This document shows positions 57,828 to 64,000 of a stretch of 64,000 nucleotides of DNA, in pieces. Numbering within the stretch: position 1 is the first letter of the stretch; each line of letters opens with the position of its first letter. The DNA is from Candidatus Cohnella colombiensis. Its GTDB lineage: Bacteria; Bacillota; Bacilli; Paenibacillales; Paenibacillaceae. The translations under genes and the position numbers were made by a program. The DNA is taken from NCBI GenBank assembly GCA_029203125.1, contig CP119317.1, forward strand, positions 1,488,001 to 1,552,000, in the 5' to 3' direction. A model generated the notes under the pieces. The model made no database searches and was not told the DNA's origin. It worked only from the letters and a program-made list of their open reading frames with translations.

Positions 57828-60335
57828 GTGAGTCTGCAGGAACAGTTTTTATCGGCTGTGCTAGAAGAGGTCGTCGGTGACCGCTTTGGCCGCTATTCCA
57901 AATATATTATTCAAGACCGCGCGATCCCGGACGTTCGCGACGGTCTTAAGCCTGTACAGCGTCGTATACTGTATGCGATGTATGATTCAGGCAATACACC
58001 GGACAAGCCGTACCGTAAGTCAGCGAAGACGGTAGGGGACGTCATGGGTAACTACCATCCACACGGTGACTCTTCGATATACGAGGGGATGGCACGGATG
58101 GCGCAGCCGTGGAAGATGGCGCATATGCTTGTCGACGGTCACGGGAACTGGGGCTCGATGGATGATGATCCACCGGCAGCGATGCGTTATACCGAAGCAC
58201 GCCTATCTGCGATTGCGATGGAGCTACTTCGAGATATCGAGAAGCGGACTGTGCTATTCAAGGACAATTTCGACAATTCGACGAAGGAGCCAGTGGTGCT
58301 GCCTGCCCGTTATCCAAACTTGTTGGTCAATGGTGTTAGCGGTATTTCATCTGGTTTTGCAACAGAAATTCCGTCACACAATTTGCGTGAAGTCATTGAT
58401 GCTTGTATAGCGATTATGACAACTCCAGAAATTACTGTGAATGAACTGATGGGCATCGTGAAAGGACCTGATTTTCCAACAGGCGGAATCATCATGGGCG
58501 AAGACGGAATTCGTGAAGCTTATGAAACCGGCAAGGGGAAAATATATGTCCGTTCAAAAACGTCGATCGAGGATTTGCGAGGCGGAAAGCAGCAAATCGT
58601 CGTGACAGAAATTCCGTATCAGATCGTAAAATCCAAGCTCGTAAACGTTATTGATTCGTTGCGTATGGAAAAAAAGATCGAGGGTATTGCAGAAGTTCGT
58701 GATGAGAGTGGACGGAATGGGATGCGGATCGTCATTGAACTGAAGAAGGAAGCAGATGCCGAAGGTATTCTAGCCTACTTACTGAAAAAGACGGATTTGC
58801 AAACGACATATAACTTTAACATGGTTGCGATCGTAAATAAGGCTCCGCGCCAGCTCGGTATTAAATCGATGCTTGAAGCGTACATTGCACACCAGAAGGA
58901 AGTCGTCACGAATCGCACACAGTATGATTTGGAAAAGGCGGAAGATCGCGCTCACGTGGTCGAGGGACTCGTTAAAGCGCTAAACATACTAGACCGTGTC
59001 ATTGAGACGATTAAAGCGTCTAAAAACCGGCAAGACGCCCAAAACAACTTGATGGAGCAGTACGGCTTCTCGGAGCGCCAAGCCGATTCGATCTTGACGC
59101 TTCAGCTCTATCGTTTAACAAATCTTGAAATCACGCAATTGGAAAAAGAACTCGCAGAAACACTCAAGAAGATCGCCTTTTTGCGTTCAATTCTTGAAAG
59201 CCCGCGCAAGCTTATGAATGTTATAAAAGATGAGCTGACCGAAATCCGTGACAAATATGGAATCGACCGCCGTTCACTGATCCAAGGTGAAGTGGAAGAG
59301 CTTAAAGTGAATCTCGAAGTGACTGTGCCTGCTGAGGAAGTCATCGTAACACTTAGCCGTGAAGGCTATGTGAAGCGCACTAGCTTGCTTTCGTTCACAA
59401 GATCTGGCGGCGATATGAGCACTGCCGGGGTTAAGGACGGAGATTCGATCCGTTATTGTCTCGGATTGAATACGCTCGATCCGATTTTGATTTTCACACA
59501 GAAGGGGCAATATTATTTGCTTCCGGTTCACCAAATTCCGGAATTCAAGTGGAAGGATACCGGTACTGCGATTGTTAACGTCCTACCGCTTGCAAAGGAT
59601 GATAAGATCGTCGGTGTCGTTACGGTGAAGCCTAGTGAACTTTCAGCCGAAGCCGTGTCATCTGAGGAGCAAGGCCCAGTACTCGTATTCGTCACGAAAA
59701 GGGGGCAGGTGAAGCGTACAAGCCTAAGTGAATATGCAACGACCCGGAATATGGCGATTGCCGCTTGTAAGGTTGCTGATGGAGATGAGATCATTCGGGT
59801 ATTCCGCACTGACGAAGCAGCAGATATCCTACTCATAACTGAGCAAGGGATGAGCATTCGCTTCAGCGAATCGGATGCAAGCTTGCAAGGTCGTGTGGCG
59901 GGCGGTGTTCGTGGCATTATGCTAAAAGAAACTGATTCCGTTGTCGATGCGTTTACCGTCAGTGGAGATGAAGGCGAGATTCTCGTGCTTTCCGATTACG
60001 GCTATGCAAAACGTTCATTGCTGCTCGATTATCCGATCCAAGGACGTGGCGGTAAAGGAATTCAAACGTTTGAATTTAAGGAAGGTAAGCGCGTTCGTCC
60101 TAATGGAACGAAGCTAATTGCCGGCTTCTATGTGAAAGATGAAGCAAGCATAATCGCTTTAATGAATAGCGGTACTGTTTCTGAATTCAATTCTGAATCT
60201 GCGCCAATTGATGATCGCAGAGGGATAGGCAAGCTAATGACAGCAGTGGAGCGCACGGATTTACTCGTAGACGCTTACAGAACACCATTGCTCTCAGTGA
60301 ATCCGAATAGCAGTAATCCAAATACTTCTAATTAA
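57828..60335 (+). CDS. parC: DNA topoisomerase IV subunit A
   Basis: DNA-cleaving subunit of topoisomerase IV, 835 residues (B. subtilis about 806). The winged-helix tower has RAIPDVRDGLKPVQRRILYAM, the quinolone-determining region HPHGDSSIYE, and the catalytic Tyr121 in MRYTEARLS. The C-terminal half forms the beta-pinwheel repeats (for example YVKRTSLLSF, VKRTSLSEY, AKRSLLLDY). GTG start 15 bases after parE. The tail ends with a short Ser/Asn-rich run, and its stop overlaps the opposing 58-codon gene. Confidence 0.94.
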   Translation: MSLQEQFLSAVLEEVVGDRFGRYSKYIIQDRAIPDVRDGLKPVQRRILYAMYDSGNTPDKPYRKSAKTVGDVMGNYHPHGDSSIYEGMARMAQPWKMAHMLVDGHGNWGSMDDDPPAAMRYTEARLSAIAMELLRDIEKRTVLFKDNFDNSTKEPVVLPARYPNLLVNGVSGISSGFATEIPSHNLREVIDACIAIMTTPEITVNELMGIVKGPDFPTGGIIMGEDGIREAYETGKGKIYVRSKTSIEDLRGGKQQIVVTEIPYQIVKSKLVNVIDSLRMEKKIEGIAEVRDESGRNGMRIVIELKKEADAEGILAYLLKKTDLQTTYNFNMVAIVNKAPRQLGIKSMLEAYIAHQKEVVTNRTQYDLEKAEDRAHVVEGLVKALNILDRVIETIKASKNRQDAQNNLMEQYGFSERQADSILTLQLYRLTNLEITQLEKELAETLKKIAFLRSILESPRKLMNVIKDELTEIRDKYGIDRRSLIQGEVEELKVNLEVTVPAEEVIVTLSREGYVKRTSLLSFTRSGGDMSTAGVKDGDSIRYCLGLNTLDPILIFTQKGQYYLLPVHQIPEFKWKDTGTAIVNVLPLAKDDKIVGVVTVKPSELSAEAVSSEEQGPVLVFVTKRGQVKRTSLSEYATTRNMAIAACKVADGDEIIRVFRTDEAADILLITEQGMSIRFSESDASLQGRVAGGVRGIMLKETDSVVDAFTVSGDEGEILVLSDYGYAKRSLLLDYPIQGRGGKGIQTFEFKEGKRVRPNGTKLIAGFYVKDEASIIALMNSGTVSEFNSESAPIDDRRGIGKLMTAVERTDLLVDAYRTPLLSVNPNSSNPNTSN

Positions 60336-60508
60336 TCATACGGACCGTTCTGTGATTCTGTACGGTCAACACAACGCAACAAGAGATCCAATACGACCCA
60401 TAGAGGCACCGGTTCATTGAGCCGTTCTAGCCACTGTGGGTCTTCTAATATTCCAGCATCGCGAGCGAGTTGACCAATCATCTTTATTTTCTCATCGGCG
60501 ATTGTCAT
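60332..60508 (-). CDS. Small conserved-looking protein of 58 residues, function unknown
   Basis: Reading frame on the minus strand beginning MTIADEKIKMIGQLARDAGI and ending NGPYD; it is preceded by AAGGAGA with eight bases to the ATG, a strong site. Composition is helical and amphipathic with a single cysteine. Its stop overlaps the end of parC by four bases, tail to tail. It is too short for most gene finders at a 60-codon limit, but the binding site and clean codon use support a real gene. It could be a small regulator; nothing shows which. Confidence 0.6.
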   Translation of the reverse strand: MTIADEKIKMIGQLARDAGILEDPQWLERLNEPVPLWVVLDLLLRCVDRTESQNGPYD

Positions 60509-60750
60509 AGCGAAAGTCTCCTTATATCCGTCAATATATATTTACGATTATTTATTTCTTCCTTGCGTTATGCGACTTGATTCTCCATGTTTTGTAGTTA
60601 TTATATGTCAAGTATTGTCGGGGTGTTCATCATCCTGTGGGCGTATGTCGGAAATATTTAATTGCATTAATCTATCTTTCGACATGGGCTCTGCGTATAA
60701 TAAAGGAGAAGGCATTGTTCGGCAATTCGATTGGAGGAGGAAGCGAATTC

Positions 60751-61266
60751 ATGGATCATGCGGCGGATTTTGTGAAAAGCTGGACCAAGCTCACTAAGGA
60801 CTGGAATTCACAGATGGAAGAGGGGCTTGCACCTCAGCTTACGATGGGTCAGCTAGAAGTGCTAGAGTTGCTAGAGGCCTACGAGCCAATGAAGCCATCG
60901 GAGCTCTTACCTTACTTAGAGACAACACCTGCTGCGATTACAACATTGCTCGATCGGATGGAGCGCAATGGATTAGTGGAACGCAATCGAGATGAGGCAG
61001 ATCGCAGGATCGTGTGGGTGACGAGAACAGCTCTCGGGCGTTCGGAGGTTGCGCGAGGTGTTGCAGTTCGAAATGAGATTGCGGCAGTGTCTCTGGATCG
61101 CGTTTCGAGTCACAATAGACAACTGCTCGTCTATCTTATTAGTAAAGTTGCGGGTACTCGTGATGTAGTAACGACTGCTGGCAATCATTCATCTGCTGTC
61201 TCTTCGACAGAAGAGGACAGTGCGGACACGAACACAGATACATCTCAGTCACAAGCTATTCTATAA
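60751..61266 (+). CDS. MarR-family transcriptional regulator
   Basis: 171-residue winged-helix regulator: the MarR core with TMGQLEVLELLE, the recognition helix region TTPAAITTLLDRMERNGLVER, and the wing RDEADRRIVWV. The C-terminal ~30 residues are a disordered Ser/Thr/Asp tail unusual for the family. The ATG at 60751 follows GGAGGAGG. An exact TATAAT lies about 50 bases upstream near 60695. No neighbouring target gene is evident; autoregulation is usual. The terminator at 61275 ends it. Confidence 0.88.
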   Translation: MDHAADFVKSWTKLTKDWNSQMEEGLAPQLTMGQLEVLELLEAYEPMKPSELLPYLETTPAAITTLLDRMERNGLVERNRDEADRRIVWVTRTALGRSEVARGVAVRNEIAAVSLDRVSSHNRQLLVYLISKVAGTRDVVTTAGNHSSAVSSTEEDSADTNTDTSQSQAIL

Positions 61267-61274
61267 TAGATGGA

Positions 61275-61319
61275 AACCTCAAGGGGAGCATATCAGATCC
61301 TCTTGGGGTTTTCTTTTTG
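61275..61319 (+). terminator. Intrinsic terminator after the MarR gene
   Basis: AACCTCAAGGGGA (61275-61287) pairs with TCCTCTTGGGGTT (61298-61310) through two G-U pairs; TTTTCTTTTT follows. Confidence 0.8.
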
Positions 61320-61320
61320 T

Positions 61321-61340
61321 GCAATATCCCCCTCGCTCAG
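61321..61340 (-). repeat. Dispersed CTGAGCGAG motif, copy 9
   Basis: The minus strand reads CTGAGCGAGGGGGATATTGC (N = G), a full-consensus copy just beyond the MarR terminator and 24 bases beyond the end of the small lipoprotein gene. Confidence 0.85.
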
Positions 61341-61363
61341 GAGAAGCAATATCTTCATATGGG

Positions 61364-61822
61364 TTATTGCGCTAATGCTGCAATATCCCCCTCGCTCAGC
61401 GTATGAACATTGATTGTCCTACTTGCTTGCGATACGCCATCACTTCCGAGAGCTTGTACATAGATATGATCATGGAGCGCCCGATCTCCAAAATCCCATT
61501 GAATCGACCAGCCATCACTGCCATCCCTATCGTAGCCTATAAGCGTTCTTTCGCCCCACGTTTGTGTGCCAGTCGGTACCAGCCAATATAGGACAGTGTC
61601 GGTATAGTTAGCCTCTACATAAATGGTCATCGAGCTCACAGCTTCTGAAACGACCGTCCAACCCGATTCCTCAGGCAAATCCGTATATACTTTTGAAACT
61701 TGCGCTCTTGTATCTAATAATTCCAATTGTTCGGCTGCAATTGACGAACTATCCTTGTTCGAACATGAGGCGTTAAAGAGGATAACGGATGAAAATAATA
61801 GTATGTATATGATCTGTCGCAT
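61364..61822 (-). CDS. Small lipoprotein whose last codons lie in a dispersed repeat
   Basis: 152-residue predicted lipoprotein: signal peptide with lipobox NASC near residue 20, then an Ig-like or beta-sandwich-like domain (GWTVVSEAVSSMTIYVEA, then VQALGSDGVSQASRTINV). No family recognised. The ATG at 61822 has GGAGGT five bases upstream. Its C-terminus LSEGDIAALAQ is encoded by the dispersed motif copy at 61380-61399. Inverted copies bound the gene on both sides (61321-61340 and 61920-61940). Confidence 0.7.
   Translation of the reverse strand: MRQIIYILLFSSVILFNASCSNKDSSSIAAEQLELLDTRAQVSKVYTDLPEESGWTVVSEAVSSMTIYVEANYTDTVLYWLVPTGTQTWGERTLIGYDRDGSDGWSIQWDFGDRALHDHIYVQALGSDGVSQASRTINVHTLSEGDIAALAQ
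61380..61399 (-). repeat. Dispersed CTGAGCGAG motif, copy 10 (coding)
   Basis: The minus strand reads CTGAGCGAGGGGGATATTGC (N = G), identical to copy 9 and in frame with the end of the small lipoprotein gene, where it encodes LSEGDIA. Confidence 0.85.
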
Positions 61823-61919
61823 TCGGACCTCCAAAATTCATAATGTTGATAATTAGACGGAGGAAGGAACTGTAAAGTTCATAGTAAATCCTACATGGAA
61901 AAAGCATGCTGGGTATCGT

Positions 61920-61940
61920 CTGAGCGAGGGGGATATTGCG
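61920..61940 (+). repeat. Dispersed CTGAGCGAG motif, copy 11
   Basis: CTGAGCGAGGGGGATATTGCG, perfect match (N = G), inverted relative to copies 9 and 10 on the other side of the lipoprotein gene. Confidence 0.85.
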
Positions 61941-61950
61941 AAAGCGAATT

Positions 61951-61971
61951 CTGAGCGAGTGGGATATTGTG
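61951..61971 (+). repeat. Dispersed CTGAGCGAG motif, copy 12
   Basis: CTGAGCGAGTGGGATATTGTG (N = T), 31 bases after copy 11 in the same orientation. Confidence 0.85.
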
Positions 61972-61983
61972 AAAACGACGCCT

Positions 61984-62025
61984 GCAGTGACAGTTTTTAT
62001 CACTACAGCGTCCGAGGACGCTGTA
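61984..62025. repeat. Pair of hairpins, the first related to the 51-bp array
   Basis: AGTGACAGTTTTTATCACT (61986-62004) has the same hairpin core, with one base changed, as every unit of the array at 34.7 kb, 27 kb away. It is followed by a second, perfect hairpin: TACAGCGTC (62004-62012), loop CGAG, GACGCTGTA (62017-62025). Neither is followed by a T-run. The rest of the 289-base gap 61823-62111 holds motif copies 11-13. Confidence 0.7.
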
Positions 62026-62079
62026 GATGTAATTTATTTGGAGAACTGAATTTTATGTAAATGACTTCTGGAACAGCTT

Positions 62080-62100
62080 CTGAGCGAGCGGGATATTGTA
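62080..62100 (+). repeat. Dispersed CTGAGCGAG motif, copy 13
   Basis: CTGAGCGAGCGGGATATTGTA (N = C), just beyond the stop of the CapA-like gene on the opposite strand. Confidence 0.85.
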
Positions 62101-62111
62101 ACGATGTGAAA

Positions 62112-63350
62112 TTATTGCAAACGCAGCAGATGTTCGTTGATACTAGCTAGTTTCTTTTCCATATTCGAATAGTCTTCAGTGGTAAGAGTAGGATCATCGC
62201 GTGTTGTGAGTGCTTGTTCGAGCGGAATAACAGTATAATAGCGAAGTTTATTTTTCGTAAAGATGTGAACCCAAGTAGGGATTGTCTTTACAGTATGCCA
62301 CTCAACGCGCGATGTGCCGTCAGGTTCAACTGTCTTGGTGAATGTAACACCAAAGATAAGGCCAACATCTTTCCAGTCACCTGACTGGTTCGAGATGAAG
62401 TTGCCTAGAGAATAGATGACGAGTCCACGACGCTCTGTGCCATCGATGCTCTCATCGGCTGGTATGATGATTTCATCATAAGGTTGAACGACGTGAGGGT
62501 GAGAGCCAAGAATGAGGTCTGCGCCAGCCGCAACTAAAGAATGGGCTAAATCAATCTGTCCATCACTTGGCATGCGCTGATACTCGTTGCCAAAGTGTAA
62601 GGAGACTGTTACCAGATCAACACCGCTTGCTCTAAGTGCAACTATATCTGAAACTATTTTATCTTTGTCTATGAGATTGATTGCAAATGGCTTATCAGCA
62701 GGTACAGGGATCCCATTCGTGCCATAACTGTAGGCAAGGAAGCCCATTTGAATTCCATTGCGCTCCACAATGACTTGTTGCTCTGACTCTTCCTTTGTAG
62801 CTGCTGAGCCAACGGGGATTAATCCGGCTGCCTTAACATTGTTGAGAGTACGCTCAACACCAGGGAAACCACGATCCATCGTGTGATTGTTGGCAGTGGA
62901 GACAAGGTTCACCCCAGCGTTAACAAGCGCCTCTGCAAGCTGTGCAGGGGCATTAAATCGTGGATAGCCGGAGTATTTCAAATCTTCACCGGCTAATGGC
63001 GTTTCCAGATTACCGACCACCCAATCGCCTTCTGCGAAAATCTGCTTCACTTGATCAAACCATGCATTAAAATGATAGTCTTTAGTTTCTGCATTGTAAT
63101 AGGCCGGAAGTTGTGGAGAGTGAACCATAATATCGCCAACCGCGAGCAATGATGCTTCGGTGACAATTGGAGTAGGCGAAGGTGAGGGCTCTTGTTGTGT
63201 GTGAAGAGGACTACTAGTTGCTGTTGCTTCTTCAGTATGTATGGGATTATTCGTTGCAAGAGTAGAAACACTAACAGGGGATAACGAAGAACAGGCTGTT
63301 AGCATTAATACTAACAGCCCTAAATTTATTCCTAATGAAACTTTCCGCAT
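62112..63350 (-). CDS. CapA-family lipoprotein (PGA_cap domain)
   Basis: 412-residue predicted lipoprotein: lipobox LMLTAC, a Ser/Thr/Pro-rich linker, then a CapA-type metallophosphoesterase-like domain with AVGDIMVHSP, VGNLETPLAG, STANNHTMDRG, SLHFGNEYQ and LGSHPHVVQP, covering the metal-binding Asp, Asn and His positions. CapA proteins are linked to poly-gamma-glutamate capsule, but many homologues have no capsule genes nearby, as here, so a capsule role is not claimed. Start uncertain: ATG at 63350 or 63362, neither with a strong binding site. The methyltransferase gene ends 23 bases upstream. Confidence 0.85.
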   Translation of the reverse strand: MRKVSLGINLGLLVLMLTACSSLSPVSVSTLATNNPIHTEEATATSSPLHTQQEPSPSPTPIVTEASLLAVGDIMVHSPQLPAYYNAETKDYHFNAWFDQVKQIFAEGDWVVGNLETPLAGEDLKYSGYPRFNAPAQLAEALVNAGVNLVSTANNHTMDRGFPGVERTLNNVKAAGLIPVGSAATKEESEQQVIVERNGIQMGFLAYSYGTNGIPVPADKPFAINLIDKDKIVSDIVALRASGVDLVTVSLHFGNEYQRMPSDGQIDLAHSLVAAGADLILGSHPHVVQPYDEIIIPADESIDGTERRGLVIYSLGNFISNQSGDWKDVGLIFGVTFTKTVEPDGTSRVEWHTVKTIPTWVHIFTKNKLRYYTVIPLEQALTTRDDPTLTTEDYSNMEKKLASINEHLLRLQ

Positions 63351-63373
63351 AAATTTACACATCCAATCAGGAT

Positions 63374-64000
63374 TTACATTTCGCTTTCCCAACGTCCATA
63401 GATGCCACAAGGGAGAACCATGCCACTACGTGTAATTGGAAGTCCGATCTCTCCACAGTCGAGTTTGCCTCCAAATTTACGGCGAATCGACATGTGCAAT
63501 AGATTTTGCAATACCGTTGGTGATAATCCTGTTGTATATGAGTTTACTAAGACGAACAACGGCTTTTCGGACAAAATCTCAAGGCAAGACTCTAGGAAAG
63601 GAAATAGATTCTCCTCTAACTTCCACATCTCGCCGTTCGGACCACGTCCATAGGAGGGAGGGTCCATAATAATGGCTTCATACTGGCGTTCACGGCGCTG
63701 TTCGCGTTGAACGAATTTAAATACATCATCGGTAATGTAACGAACGGGGGCATCTCCTAGGCCAGATAGCTGAGCGTTTTCCTTTGCCCATTGCACCATG
63801 CCCTTTGCTGCATCGACATGGCACACATCTGCGCCTGCGGAAGCCGCAGCAACTGTAGCACCGCCGGTGTATGCGAATAGATTCAATACGCGAATTGGAC
63901 GGCCTGCATTACGGATTTTGTCCATCATCCAGCTCCAATTAACAGCCTGTTCGGGAAACAAGCCTGTATGCTTAAAGCTAGTCGGCTTGATGTGGAATTT
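63374..64000 (-). CDS. Class I SAM-dependent methyltransferase, rRNA type, 5' end outside window
   Basis: The frame is open to the window end, so the N-terminal part is missing; about 208 C-terminal residues are present. Motif I LNLFAYTGGATVAAA, DVCHVDAAKGMV, and the catalytic DPPSYGRGPNGE motif (DPPxxG) are those of COG1092-like cytosine-C5 or rRNA methyltransferases such as RlmI. The substrate is probably rRNA but is not shown. It would precede the CapA gene in the same direction. Confidence 0.85.
   Translation of the reverse strand, partial: KFHIKPTSFKHTGLFPEQAVNWSWMMDKIRNAGRPIRVLNLFAYTGGATVAAASAGADVCHVDAAKGMVQWAKENAQLSGLGDAPVRYITDDVFKFVQREQRRERQYEAIIMDPPSYGRGPNGEMWKLEENLFPFLESCLEILSEKPLFVLVNSYTTGLSPTVLQNLLHMSIRRKFGGKLDCGEIGLPITRSGMVLPCGIYGRWESEM

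Noticed and set aside
60451..60468. Motif-like GCGAGCGAGTTG inside the 58-codon gene
   Set aside because: Only the left 8 bases resemble the consensus; likely chance.
62112..63350. Poly-gamma-glutamate capsule locus
   Set aside because: Only a CapA-like lipoprotein is present; no capB or capC homologues lie in the window.

Overview
The window looks like a chromosomal segment of a low-to-moderate GC, endospore-forming Firmicute, most likely Paenibacillaceae (Paenibacillus/Cohnella-like). The evidence is the conserved Bacillus-type gene order (ypiF-qcrABC-ypjA-ypjB-ypjC-ypjD-dapB-mgsA-bshB1-bshA-cca-birA-panBCD-dinG), the bacillithiol genes, T-box control of proBA, a two-module bacterial dynamin (DynA), the sporulation-associated gene ypjB, and an S-layer-homology protein. 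I see no prophage, insertion sequence, CRISPR array, tRNA or rRNA. Species identity cannot be settled from the sequence alone.

Layout. 1-4292: end of a ypiF-like gene, then the menaquinol:cytochrome c reductase genes qcrABC with ypjA and ypjB. 4293-11675: ypjC on the opposite strand, then a long co-directional run (ypjD, a TPR protein, dapB, mgsA, bshB1, bshA, cca, birA). 11684-20183: a promoter, a leader with a candidate pan RNA motif and a terminator, then panBCD, a TPR protein, dinG, rex, mtaD and a ypmB-like gene. 20353-24316: an FtsH-like AAA protease with a membrane partner, then an ECF sigma/anti-sigma pair. 24392-28324: an aberrant hydroxyacyl-CoA dehydrogenase, ackA, dnaD and a lipoprotein. 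28384-34570 (minus strand): a T-box-led proB-proA-proC-mtnW-mtnX-mtnB cluster. 34660-35260: a gene-free repeat region. 35283-38336: mtnE, mtnU and a LysR regulator. 38462-44925: leuCD, a cell-wall amidase and an SLH protein. 45069-49444: nth and dynA. 49640-52729: an AT-rich group of unrecognised lipoprotein/membrane genes. 52991-60508: a GDSL hydrolase, an ABC transporter, parE, parC and an opposing 58-codon gene. 60751-64000: a MarR regulator, a small lipoprotein among repeats, a CapA-like lipoprotein and an rRNA methyltransferase-like gene cut by the window end.

Metabolic links: mtaD, mtnW, mtnX, mtnB, mtnE and mtnU cover much of 5'-methylthioadenosine handling and methionine salvage. mtnK, mtnA and mtnD are absent here and must lie elsewhere if the pathway is complete. 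The mtn genes lie only 31 bases behind proC, so they probably share the proline T-box transcript.

The most unusual content is a dispersed motif, CTGAGCGAGNGGGATATTG. At least 13 copies occur, in both orientations. Position 10 takes all four bases while the flanks are nearly fixed. Copies lie in intergenic DNA, three lie inside dynA, and one forms the last codons of a lipoprotein gene. Two copies flank a 51-bp tandem array whose units each contain a hairpin, and a related hairpin recurs at about 61.98 kb. I know of no described element matching these.
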